Assembly: GCA_046483725.1 (NCBI GenBank)
Contig: JAWOCQ010000070.1
Coordinates: 1 to 28,566, forward strand
Source: T3SED10-47 sp046483725
GTDB lineage: Bacteria > Bipolaricaulota > Bipolaricaulia > Bipolaricaulales > Bipolaricaulaceae
Direction of reading: 5' to 3'
DNA: 28,566 nt
The translations under genes and the position numbers were made by a program. Each line of letters starts with the position of its first letter. The stretch's first letter is position 1. This document shows positions 6,766 to 14,138 of this stretch, piece after piece. The notes under the pieces were generated by a model. It ran no database searches and had not been told where the DNA came from. It saw nothing but the letters and a program-made list of their open reading frames with translations.

Positions 6766-7743
6766 ATGAGGACAGTGCTGAGCTTGATCACGGTCGGCCT
6801 GTTGGCCTTGGGATGTGTTGCGATGGGCGCGGACGTGGAGCTTGTGCGGGACGAAGACTACCACCATCACGCGTTGACTACATGGGGTAGTAGCTGGGCC
6901 GTGGCCCGAGGAAATGATGTGGAAATTTGGAGCCTCGAGCATCTCGGCGGCCCCCGGCGCACTCTGCGAGGGCATGAGTCCGAGGTCAGCGTGTTGGAGG
7001 CCAGCCCTGACGGCAAGTGGCTGGCGGTGGGGGAAGACGGAGGCGGGCGCATCAGCGTGTGGGAGTTGGACAGGGGGCAAAGGTTGACTTGGACCCCGCC
7101 GGGAGCGGACGGCCCCGTGGAATACCTGGCTGGCCATCAGTACACCGTTTGGGCGCTCGCCTTCTGTCCCCAAGGAGAGCTTCTGGCAAGTGGTGCCTAC
7201 GATAACCAGATTCGACTGTGGGACATCTCAACTGGAATGGAAGTGGGCGTTCTGAGAGAGCATAGGAGTTGGATCAGGAGCCTGGATTTCTCTCCCAACG
7301 GAAGCATCCTTGCCTCCTCCTCCTGCGATGGCACGATCCGCCTGTGGGATGTGGATTCCCTGCGTGAAGTTCATTCTCCTATCGAAGCGGGGCTCAACGC
7401 CTACTCGGTGAGCTTCTCTCCCGACGGGGCGTTGCTGGCAACGGTTACCAATCCCGGGGAGACCCTTGTATACGAGACCGAGGGGTGGAGTGAACAGTGG
7501 TCGTATGCGCTGCCTCAACGCTCCGCGACGTTCGTGGTCAGCTTTTCCCCCGATGGCTCCTTGGTGGCCACTGGTGGCCGGGGCGGCAGGGTGGAGCTGC
7601 GCGATGCGCGCACGGGGAACCTGGTGCAAGAGCTCGAGGGTCACTCCGCTGCGGTGTGGGGAGCAGCGTTTCTTGCTGATGGAAACCACCTTGTGACCAC
7701 GGACACCGACGGCGAGATGCGCGTTTGGAGGTTGGATCGGTAG
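6766..7743 (+). CDS. Exported seven-bladed WD40 propeller protein 3
   Basis: A 325-residue protein with a GAGGAGG Shine-Dalgarno upstream of the ATG. The leader is M-R-T then a hydrophobic stretch containing L-A-L-G-C-V-A-M-G-A. The Cys could make it a lipoprotein, but the residues before it fit a lipobox poorly, so cleavage after M-G-A is equally likely. Seven blades end V-E-I-W-S, I-S-V-W-E, I-R-L-W-D, I-R-L-W-D, T-L-V-Y-E, V-E-L-R-D and M-R-V-W-R. A His cluster (Y-H-H-H) lies just past the signal peptide. It is the last gene of the WD40 group and faces the toxin-antitoxin pair convergently across a double hairpin. Confidence 0.9.
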   Translation: MRTVLSLITVGLLALGCVAMGADVELVRDEDYHHHALTTWGSSWAVARGNDVEIWSLEHLGGPRRTLRGHESEVSVLEASPDGKWLAVGEDGGGRISVWELDRGQRLTWTPPGADGPVEYLAGHQYTVWALAFCPQGELLASGAYDNQIRLWDISTGMEVGVLREHRSWIRSLDFSPNGSILASSSCDGTIRLWDVDSLREVHSPIEAGLNAYSVSFSPDGALLATVTNPGETLVYETEGWSEQWSYALPQRSATFVVSFSPDGSLVATGGRGGRVELRDARTGNLVQELEGHSAAVWGAAFLADGNHLVTTDTDGEMRVWRLDR

Positions 7744-7747
7744 AACT

Positions 7748-7799
7748 GTCGCAGCTTGCCTGCGACGTTCCTGACCAACGTTGGAGGCAAGCTCCAACG
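7748..7799. terminator. Double hairpin between convergent genes
   Basis: Two perfect stem-loops lie in tandem: GTCGCAG/CTGCGAC (7748-7754 with 7760-7766) and CGTTGGAG/CTCCAACG (7779-7786 with 7792-7799). They lie between the plus-strand WD40 gene and the minus-strand PIN gene and so could end transcription from both sides, though no strong U-run is present. Confidence 0.5.
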
Positions 7800-7824
7800 C
7801 TACCAACGCTGGAGACAGGAGCTC

Positions 7825-8244
7825 TCAAGGAACGAGGTTGAAGCCCATTCCTACCTGGGCGAAATGCTGGTCCTGCGTAAGGATTCTCTTGAGGCGAAGC
7901 TCCTCCATCACCACCATGGTCGTGAGATCGGTGAACGATATCTGCGGCTTATCCTGTAGGGTGACTCTTAGGTCTTTAGCCCTGCTGAACCGCTCAGGCG
8001 TAATGTACTCCAGGCAAAGATAGCCTTCTTGGACTGCCTTGTTCAGCAACTGCAGTGCGCGGCAAGCTTGTGAGACAGGCACCCTCCGGAAGAGCAAGGT
8101 AATGGTCTCATCGAGAACGTAGTCCGTGGTGTAGGCCGTTCGTTCGTCCTCGCTTAGCTCGCGGTACAAGGCCCTGAGTTCGCTGTGACGAGGCTCTCTG
8201 CGGTTGTAGAGCACAATCCAGCCCCAAGTGTCTATGAAGAGCAT
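7825..8244 (-). CDS. PIN-domain RNase toxin (VapC-like)
   Basis: A 139-residue single-domain protein. The four acidic positions of PIN nucleases are visible: D in F-I-D-T-W-G near the N-terminus, E in D-Y-V-L-D-E-T (~47), D in S-F-T-D-L-T-T (~115) and D in L-T-Q-D-Q-H-F near the end. PIN toxins cleave RNA, often tRNA or rRNA. The start lies 5 nt after the antitoxin stop with no clear Shine-Dalgarno, so translation is probably coupled; a GTG one codon upstream is an alternative start. With the small helical protein upstream it forms a type II toxin-antitoxin pair. The RNA target cannot be inferred. Confidence 0.85.
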   Translation of the reverse strand: MLFIDTWGWIVLYNRREPRHSELRALYRELSEDERTAYTTDYVLDETITLLFRRVPVSQACRALQLLNKAVQEGYLCLEYITPERFSRAKDLRVTLQDKPQISFTDLTTMVVMEELRLKRILTQDQHFAQVGMGFNLVP

Positions 8245-8249
8245 CACCG

Positions 8250-8486
8250 CTAGTTTCCGTATAGGTCCCGGTCGATCTCTTGGGCAAAGGGCTCGACATC
8301 GGCCATCCCGATGAACTCCAAGAGAGGATCTACCTTGGGATCAAGCTGGTTTGGGGCCCCTGAAGGCTCTACCCGCCGTTCCCTGGCCAGGAGATGCCCG
8401 ACGAAGTCCAAGACCTCTCGTACACGGTCCTCGGGGAGCTTGTCAAGCTGTTCGATAAGCTTGTCTTTCAGCGCTTCTGCGGCCAT
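8250..8486 (-). CDS. Antitoxin of the PIN toxin (DUF2281-like)
   Basis: A 78-residue protein. The ATG at 8486 has GAGGTG 6 nt upstream and is preferred to a TTG nine codons earlier. Residues ~3-35 (K-L-I-E-Q-L-D-K-L-P-E-D and D-F-V-G-H-L-L) match the DUF2281-type antitoxin pattern found before PIN toxins. The acidic, less ordered C-terminal half would wrap the toxin. No separate DNA-binding motif is obvious. A TTGACA lies at 8552-8547 on the minus strand without a convincing -10. Confidence 0.75.
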   Translation of the reverse strand: MAAEALKDKLIEQLDKLPEDRVREVLDFVGHLLARERRVEPSGAPNQLDPKVDPLLEFIGMADVEPFAQEIDRDLYGN

Positions 8487-8594
8487 GCCGCTCACCTCAA
8501 CACATTGTGACAAGGAGAGCGAGCATGGGCAAGCTTACGCAGCGTGTGTCAAGGTGATAAGGAGGTGCCTACCGGGAAAACGCAGACAACCGGG

Positions 8595-9020
8595 CTACCG
8601 ACCTGCGGTAGTGAGTTGGGTGCGTAGGCGCCGGGATGTGTCAGAGCTGTGTGGGGCTCCGGGGCGGAGCATGGTGTGGAGGTTGCCGCCGCCGTCGCTG
8701 GCGTGGCGGGGGACCAAGTGGATGTGTAGGTGCGGTACGGCTTGACCAGCTACGCGGCCGTCGTTAACCCCGAGGGTGATGCCGGTCGCTCCCAGTATGG
8801 ACTGTTGGGCGCCGCTTACCTTGGCCGCTGCCGCAAACAGCGGGCCCGCCAGCTCCTCGGGCAGATCCGCCAGCCGTTCTACGTGGCTTTTTGGGATCAC
8901 CAGGGCGTGCCCGTCGGCGAGCGGGTGTGCGTCGAGGAACGCCAGGACATCCGCGTCTTGATAGATAATCTCCGCCGACAGCTCTCCGGCTGCTATTCGA
9001 CAAAATGGACAATTGCTCAT
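8595..9020 (-). CDS. HIT family nucleotide-binding hydrolase
   Basis: A 141-residue protein with the histidine-triad signature H-L-H-I-H at 97-101 and the N-terminal C-P-F-C at 4-7, half of the zinc site common in this branch. Family members hydrolyse nucleoside phosphoramidates or dinucleotides (Hint/Fhit-like). The C-terminal ~30 residues are Ser/Arg-rich and atypical. It is the last gene of gyrA-tyrS-HIT. Its Shine-Dalgarno (AAGGAGGTG) is encoded inside the last codons of tyrS, and the start follows the tyrS stop by 2 nt, so the two are translationally linked. Confidence 0.93.
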   Translation of the reverse strand: MSNCPFCRIAAGELSAEIIYQDADVLAFLDAHPLADGHALVIPKSHVERLADLPEELAGPLFAAAAKVSGAQQSILGATGITLGVNDGRVAGQAVPHLHIHLVPRHASDGGGNLHTMLRPGAPHSSDTSRRLRTQLTTAGR

Positions 9021-9022
9021 TG

Positions 9023-10231
9023 CTACACCTCCTTAATGCGGGCGAACTTGCGACGGCCGACGCGGAGTACGGTGCCGGCCGAAGCGGGGACCTGTTCGTT
9101 CGGCGAGCCTGCGCGGCGGCCGGCGACCTCCACGCCCCCTTGCTCGACCAGCCTGCGGGCCTGGGAGCGCGAGGGGGCGAGCTCTGCGGCCATAATGAGA
9201 TCGATCACATTGGCCTTTCCGTCGCCGTCGAGCAGGGCGGGATCGAGCTGCACCTCGGTCATCTCTTCCGGGGACTCCTGCTGTTCAAATACCCGCTCGA
9301 AGTGGGCCTGGGCGGCGTCGGCGGCGCTCGTGCCCTGGAAGGCGGCTACCAGGGTCCGGGCCAGATGCTTCTTGGCCAACTTGGGGTGCATCGCGGCCAG
9401 CTTTTCCCAGGACAGGTCGGTGAGGAGCCTTGTGTAGTCCCCAAGCAGTGCGTCGGGGATGGACATGACCTTGCCGAACTGCTCCTCGGGCGGCTCGTCG
9501 ATGCCGATGTAGTTTCCGCGGGATTGGGACATGGACATCTGTCCGTCGGGGCCGAGGAGGAGAGGCATAGTGACGACCGCTTGGGGGGCCTGCCCGTAGC
9601 CTTCTTGGATGTCGCGGGCGATGAGCAAGTTCACCCGCTGGTCGGAGCCGCCAAGCTCCACGTCCGCATGGATGGCCACTGAGTCGTAGGCCTGGGCCAG
9701 GGGGTACAAAAACTCCATGATGGTGATGGGGATGCCATCCTTGTAGCGGCGGTGGAAGTCCTCCCGCTCCAGCATCCGGGCCACGGTGTACTTGGCCGAC
9801 AGGACGATCACGTCCTCCAGGGAGAGATTGCCCAGCCACTCGGAGTTGTACCGCACCTCGGTGCGCTCCGGATCGAGGATGCGGAACGCCTGCTCCCGAT
9901 AGGTGGCCATGTTGCGCTGGATGTCCTCGGGGGTCATCGGGTCCCGGGTCCTCGCTCTTCCTGAGGGGTCGCCGACGCGGCGGGTGAAGTCGCCCACCAC
10001 GAGCACCGCCATGTGCCCCAAGTCCTGAAACGCTCGCAGCTTGCGCAGCACAACCGCGTGGCCGTAGGTGAGGTGGGGTGCGGAGGGGTCGATCCCCAGC
10101 TTCACCCGGAGCGGCCGCTGCTCGTTGAGGGAGCGCTCGAGCTTGGCTGTGAGCTCTTCCCTGGGGACGACCACCTCCGTCGCCCGCTCGATCTCGGCTA
10201 GCTGCCTTTCGACCTCGGTTTTGACGTCCAT
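9023..10231 (-). CDS. tyrS: Tyrosine-tRNA ligase
   Basis: A 402-residue class I aminoacyl-tRNA synthetase, attaching tyrosine to tRNA-Tyr. It has the Rossmann catalytic domain, the A-H-A-D-V-E-L-G-G-S-D-Q tRNA/tyrosine pocket, and a C-terminal S4 RNA-binding domain (~337-400), with overall length normal for the TyrZ-like branch. Both class I signatures deviate: HIGH reads T-Y-G-H (55-58) and KMSKS reads S-M-S-Q-S (233-237), so the first His and the first Lys are absent. The rest is well conserved, so it is probably active. The ATG overlaps the gyrA stop by one base (TGATG). Confidence 0.95.
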   Translation of the reverse strand: MDVKTEVERQLAEIERATEVVVPREELTAKLERSLNEQRPLRVKLGIDPSAPHLTYGHAVVLRKLRAFQDLGHMAVLVVGDFTRRVGDPSGRARTRDPMTPEDIQRNMATYREQAFRILDPERTEVRYNSEWLGNLSLEDVIVLSAKYTVARMLEREDFHRRYKDGIPITIMEFLYPLAQAYDSVAIHADVELGGSDQRVNLLIARDIQEGYGQAPQAVVTMPLLLGPDGQMSMSQSRGNYIGIDEPPEEQFGKVMSIPDALLGDYTRLLTDLSWEKLAAMHPKLAKKHLARTLVAAFQGTSAADAAQAHFERVFEQQESPEEMTEVQLDPALLDGDGKANVIDLIMAAELAPSRSQARRLVEQGGVEVAGRRAGSPNEQVPASAGTVLRVGRRKFARIKEV

Positions 10232-12630
10232 CACACCACCACCGTAGACACCGCGCGATCGTTCTCATCCACCCGGATCAGGCGCACGCCGCGGGCGTAG
10301 CGGGACAGGGTGCTCACTTGGTCGGCCTGGAAGCGGATTACCTGCCCGGCCTTGGTGGAAACAAGCACCTCGGCCCCTTCTCCCACGAGCTCCATGGACA
10401 CAAGCGGCCCGGTGCGCTTGTCGAGCTTGATCCCGATGAGCCCTTTGCCGCCGCGGTTCCTTGGTGTGAGCTCGGCGGGGTTCAGGCGTTTTCCGTACCC
10501 GTTCTGCGTTACAAGTAGTAGCCGGTACTCCTCTCCGAGGTCGGGCGGGAGCCACACTGTGGCCACCACCGCGTCATCGTCCTCCAGGCGCATCCCTCGC
10601 ACCCCCATGGAGGGGCGCCGCGTGAGCCGTACCTGTGACTCGGCAAAGCGGTTCACCTGCCCCCCGCCGCTGGCCAGGATGAGCTGTCCCTCTCCACCGG
10701 TGATGTGCGCTCCTACCAGCCGGTCGTCCTCGGCGATGTTGTAGGCGAGGATGCCCTTGGAGTGTGCGTTGCCATAATCAGCAAGGGCGTTGCGGTTTAC
10801 GACGCCGTTTCTCGTGGCCAGGAGGGCGCAACCCCTCCCGAAGTCCTCGACGGGGAGTACCGAGCGGATCTCCTCGTCCTGGTCCATCTCCAAAAAATGC
10901 CGGAGGTTCTTGCCGACGCTCGCCCGCTGGCCTACCGACAGCCGTGCCGCCGGCAGCTTGAATACCCGTGCACGGTCGGTGAACACGAGCAGGTCCTGGT
11001 AGGTGTTGGCGTACAGCATCTCCTGCAGGGAGTCGGAATCCTTGGTGCGGATGCCCTTGACGCCCTTGCCCCCCCGGCCCTGCACCCGGAACTCCTCGCA
11101 GTCGCTGGCGTTCACGTAGCCGCGGCCGGTGATGCACAGAAAGATGTCCCGCTTGGGTTCCTCGATGTCTTCCGCATTGAGCTCGTCCGACTCGGAGACG
11201 ATGGTCGTGCGCCGGTCATCGCCGTAATTGTCGGCTATCTCCGTGAGCTCCTCGCGGATCACGTCATCCAGCTTGGCCGGGTCCCCTAGGATGGCCTCGT
11301 ATTCGGCGATCTTCACGCGCAACTCTTTGAGCTCTTCGTCGATCTTGTGCCGCTCCATCTTGGTAAGCTGCGACAGGCGCATGCGCAGGACCGCCTCGGC
11401 CTGCTTGTCGGTGAGGCCTATCTCCGCCGAGAGGAGGGCCAGCGCCTCATCGGGGTTGCCTGAGGAGCGGATAATCTCGATGACTTCATCCATACGGTCC
11501 AGAGCGATCTGGAAGCCTTCCAGGATGTGGGCCCGCTCGCGGGCCATGCGCAGGCGATACTCAGTCCTCCGGCGAACCACAGAGCGGCGAAAGGAGAGGA
11601 ACGCCGCCAGCATCTGGGGAAGAGATAGCGTCTTCGGGCTGCCCCCTTGGATCACGAGGAAGTGGCAGGCGTAGGTCCGCTCCAGGGCGGTGAGTTTCAG
11701 CAGCCGTTGCAGCACGCGCTGGGGGGCGGCATCGCGCTTCAGTTCGACCACCACGCGCAGTCCTTCGCGATCGGATTCGTCTCGCAGGTCGGACACGCCC
11801 TCCAGCTCGCTGGACTTCACCTTGGCCGCGATGGACTCCAGGATCGTCGACTTGCGCACCTGGTAGGGGATCTCCGTGATGACGATTTGGTCGTCCTCGA
11901 TAAACGCCCGCGCTCGTACCCGCAGGCGACCCTCCCCGGTGCGATAGGCGTCCGCGATGCCTTGGCCTCCCACCAGAAAGCCCCCGGTGGGAAAATCCGG
12001 GCCAGGGACGAACTGCATCAGTTCATCGGCGGTGGCCTCGGGGTTGTCCATCAGGTGGAGCGTGGCCTTGAGGAGCTCCCGCAGGTTGTGGGGAGGGATC
12101 TGGGTGGTCATCCCTACGGAGATTCCCCAGGCGCCGTTTACCAGCGTGTGGGGGAGGCGGACCGGCAGTACCTCCGGCTCCTCAATGGAGTCGTCGAAGT
12201 TGGGCATGAAGTCGACCGTTTGCTCGTTCAGCTCCTGCAAAAACTCCATAGCGACCGGCGCCAGGCGGGCCTCCGTGTAGCGCATGGCCGCCGGTGAATC
12301 GCCGTCGATGGAGCCGAAGTTCCCCTGGCCGTCGACCAGCGGGTAGCGAGTGGTGTAGGTTTGGGCGAGGCCGGCCATGGCCTCGTACACGGCCAGGTCG
12401 CCATGGGGGTGATATTTCCCCATGGTTTCGCCTACTATACGTGCAGACTTCCTGTACTGCTTGCCCGGCTGGAGCCCAAGGCCGCGCATAGCGTAGAGAA
12501 TCCGCCGTTGCACGGGCTTTAGGCCGTCGCGCACATCGGGAATGGCCCGGCCGCGGATGACCGAGAGGGCATAGTCGATGTACGACTGTTCCATCTCGTC
12601 TTCGATGAATGCGGAGTGCACTCGTTCCAC
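10231..12630 (-). CDS. gyrA: DNA gyrase subunit A
   Basis: A 799-residue type IIA topoisomerase breakage-reunion subunit. The catalytic Tyr is Y118 in A-A-M-R-Y-T-E. The N-terminal winged-helix/tower region is followed by a C-terminal six-bladed DNA-wrapping domain from ~residue 500. GyrA-box-like motifs occur as G-R-G-G-K-G-V-K-G and N-R-G-G-K-G, which favours GyrA over ParC. The start is a GTG with GGGAGG about 8 nt upstream. The quinolone-binding helix reads H-P-H-G-D-L-A-V-Y-E, with Leu and Glu at positions matching E. coli S83 and D87. It heads a minus-strand operon with tyrS and the HIT gene. No gyrB is in the window. Confidence 0.96.
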   Translation of the reverse strand: MERVHSAFIEDEMEQSYIDYALSVIRGRAIPDVRDGLKPVQRRILYAMRGLGLQPGKQYRKSARIVGETMGKYHPHGDLAVYEAMAGLAQTYTTRYPLVDGQGNFGSIDGDSPAAMRYTEARLAPVAMEFLQELNEQTVDFMPNFDDSIEEPEVLPVRLPHTLVNGAWGISVGMTTQIPPHNLRELLKATLHLMDNPEATADELMQFVPGPDFPTGGFLVGGQGIADAYRTGEGRLRVRARAFIEDDQIVITEIPYQVRKSTILESIAAKVKSSELEGVSDLRDESDREGLRVVVELKRDAAPQRVLQRLLKLTALERTYACHFLVIQGGSPKTLSLPQMLAAFLSFRRSVVRRRTEYRLRMARERAHILEGFQIALDRMDEVIEIIRSSGNPDEALALLSAEIGLTDKQAEAVLRMRLSQLTKMERHKIDEELKELRVKIAEYEAILGDPAKLDDVIREELTEIADNYGDDRRTTIVSESDELNAEDIEEPKRDIFLCITGRGYVNASDCEEFRVQGRGGKGVKGIRTKDSDSLQEMLYANTYQDLLVFTDRARVFKLPAARLSVGQRASVGKNLRHFLEMDQDEEIRSVLPVEDFGRGCALLATRNGVVNRNALADYGNAHSKGILAYNIAEDDRLVGAHITGGEGQLILASGGGQVNRFAESQVRLTRRPSMGVRGMRLEDDDAVVATVWLPPDLGEEYRLLLVTQNGYGKRLNPAELTPRNRGGKGLIGIKLDKRTGPLVSMELVGEGAEVLVSTKAGQVIRFQADQVSTLSRYARGVRLIRVDENDRAVSTVVV

Positions 12631-12822
12631 GTGTTGTTACCTCCCGCATCAATGGTACGGGTAAAGCATCCGTTACGCAAACTTTTCCTGTCCCTGACCG
12701 GCTTCAGCCCTTCCGAGTCCCGGCAGGCGGGCGGTCCCGCTGGTCGGGCTGAGCCCGGTGACCTGGGCAGTGGTTGGGGAGGTGTGGACTCATTCAACTC
12801 TCGCGTAGTAAGGTGAACCAGG

Positions 12823-13503
12823 ATGGCTGAGAGACGTGTACGTGGTCGGTGGCTGGGTGTGGTGCGGGGAAGCTTGGAGGTGGGAGCACCGTACTTGTAC
12901 AGCGGACTTCTGGGACCTGTCATGCCGCGGCTTTTCGCCCACCGTTACCGCAGACCTGACCCGTGGAACTACGCGGGGAGCCCCTACGAGCACCGCAAGT
13001 ATGAACTGAAGCTTGAGCTTCTGAGAAAGGCGAGCGCCGGAGGTCTCTACAGCCGTGTGTTGGAGGTGGGCTGCGGGGAGGGGGAGTTCACGGCTAGCCT
13101 GGCGAGCGAGGGGCTTGCCGAGGAGATCGTGGGGTTCGACGTCGTGCCCGCAGCGCTTGAACGGGCGGGGGAACGGATGGCCGACCTTCCCCAGGTGAGC
13201 CTTGTGCAGGGAAACGCGGCGCAAGAGCTTCCCCAAGGGCCGTTCGATCTGGTGTTGGCCTCGGAGATCATCTACTACCTCGGTCCGCTGCGCCGGGTGG
13301 CCGCTTTTGCGGGAAAAGTACTCGAGGTGCTGGCGCCCGGCGGGTGCGTGCTCCTCCTTAGCGCCTGGCCGGCAGCCCGTATCCTCCACCGACCCTTTTC
13401 CCACTGCCCAGAGCTCGTGTTGGAAGCCGAACACATAGAGCGGGACACGCACAGGCCGTATCTCATCCAGATCTTCCGCATGCCAAAAGCGCGCTGGCGG
13501 TAG
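12823..13503 (+). CDS. Class I SAM-dependent methyltransferase
   Basis: A 226-residue protein with motif I V-L-E-V-G-C-G-E-G (79-87), an acidic residue ending strand 2 (V-G-F-D-V) and a motif like F-D-L-V-L-A-S-E-I-I-Y-Y-L after it, the Rossmann-type methyltransferase core. The preceding D-P-W-N-Y-A-G-S-P-Y-E-H-R-K-Y-E-L segment is characteristic of the NodS-like group of small-molecule or sugar N-methyltransferases. The substrate is unknown. The start follows AAGGTG. It stands alone, divergent from gyrA and convergent with the short ISGEWS-family gene 62 nt away. Confidence 0.88.
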   Translation: MAERRVRGRWLGVVRGSLEVGAPYLYSGLLGPVMPRLFAHRYRRPDPWNYAGSPYEHRKYELKLELLRKASAGGLYSRVLEVGCGEGEFTASLASEGLAEEIVGFDVVPAALERAGERMADLPQVSLVQGNAAQELPQGPFDLVLASEIIYYLGPLRRVAAFAGKVLEVLAPGGCVLLLSAWPAARILHRPFSHCPELVLEAEHIERDTHRPYLIQIFRMPKARWR

Positions 13504-13565
13504 AGGCGGCGCCTTGTGTGCGACGTTGGGTTCCGTCCAAACGTTACAGACAAGCTGCGTCCGAA

Positions 13566-13994
13566 CTACTTCTCGTGGGTGGGGCGCTGGATGATGGTGA
13601 GCCCTATGGTCAGCCGGTCCAGGGAGAGCTCGAAGGAAACATCCCAAGTGGTCAGTTCCAGTCCAGAAGCCGTCCAGCGGGGTCCTTCGCCCACATCGAC
13701 GAAGGTCGTCTCGGCGCCGGGAGGGACGGAGAACGCCAGGCCTCCGCTTATTGCGAGCGGTCCCAGCTCCCGCTTGAAACCCACCGCCTGGCTGTCCAGT
13801 CCGTCTAGCGTCAGCACAGAAGTGCTGGTGAACTCCCAAGAGGTGAGTGTGGCACTTAGGGCGAGCTCGGTGCTGGAAAAGCTCTCCTCAGGTCCGAGCA
13901 CCAGGCTGGTCGACCACTCGCCGGAGATGCTCATTGCACTGCCGGCCAGGGCGAACAGAACCACCGCTACACACGCCAGCAAGGCCTGTCTCAT
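13566..13994 (-). CDS. Short exported ISGEWS-family protein, member 2
   Basis: A 142-residue protein with a clear signal peptide (residues 1-19) followed by M-S-I-S-G-E-W-S-T, identical at nine positions to the start of the mature protein encoded at 2692-3765. About 120 residues align with the N-terminal module of the two ~360-400-residue paralogues. It then ends in L-T-I-G-L-T-I-I-Q-R-P-T-H-E-K, a strand like their terminal one but with a charged tail. It has a strong GGAGG-type Shine-Dalgarno and an intact frame, so it may be a genuine one-module protein or an internally deleted copy. It lies in the same direction as, and 144 nt downstream of, member 3. Confidence 0.8.
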   Translation of the reverse strand: MRQALLACVAVVLFALAGSAMSISGEWSTSLVLGPEESFSSTELALSATLTSWEFTSTSVLTLDGLDSQAVGFKRELGPLAISGGLAFSVPPGAETTFVDVGEGPRWTASGLELTTWDVSFELSLDRLTIGLTIIQRPTHEK

Positions 13995-14063
13995 ACTCCC
14001 TCCTCCTCAGGTGCCCTAAGGCTTCCCTCCAATCATAGCACTGAACACCCCACCTGGGAAGGT

Positions 14064-14092
14064 GCGGGGGGAGGGCGGGGCCCTCCCCCCGC
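14064..14092. terminator. Perfect 12-bp GC hairpin downstream of ISGEWS member 3
   Basis: GCGGGGGGAGGG (14064-14075) pairs exactly with CCCTCCCCCCGC (14081-14092) across a 5-nt loop. It lies 46 nt past the stop of the minus-strand gene at 14139-15335. No U-run follows, so a factor-dependent terminator or transcript stabiliser is likelier than a classical one. Confidence 0.5.
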
Positions 14093-14138
14093 GGAAGCCC
14101 ACCCCGTGCGGCGTGAGGTTGGGTTGCGTGAGGTAGTC

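Noticed and set aside
9285..10268. 327-codon frame overlapping tyrS in another register
   Set aside because: The composition is Arg/Ala/Pro/Gly-rich shadow sequence, while the tyrS frame carries all family features.
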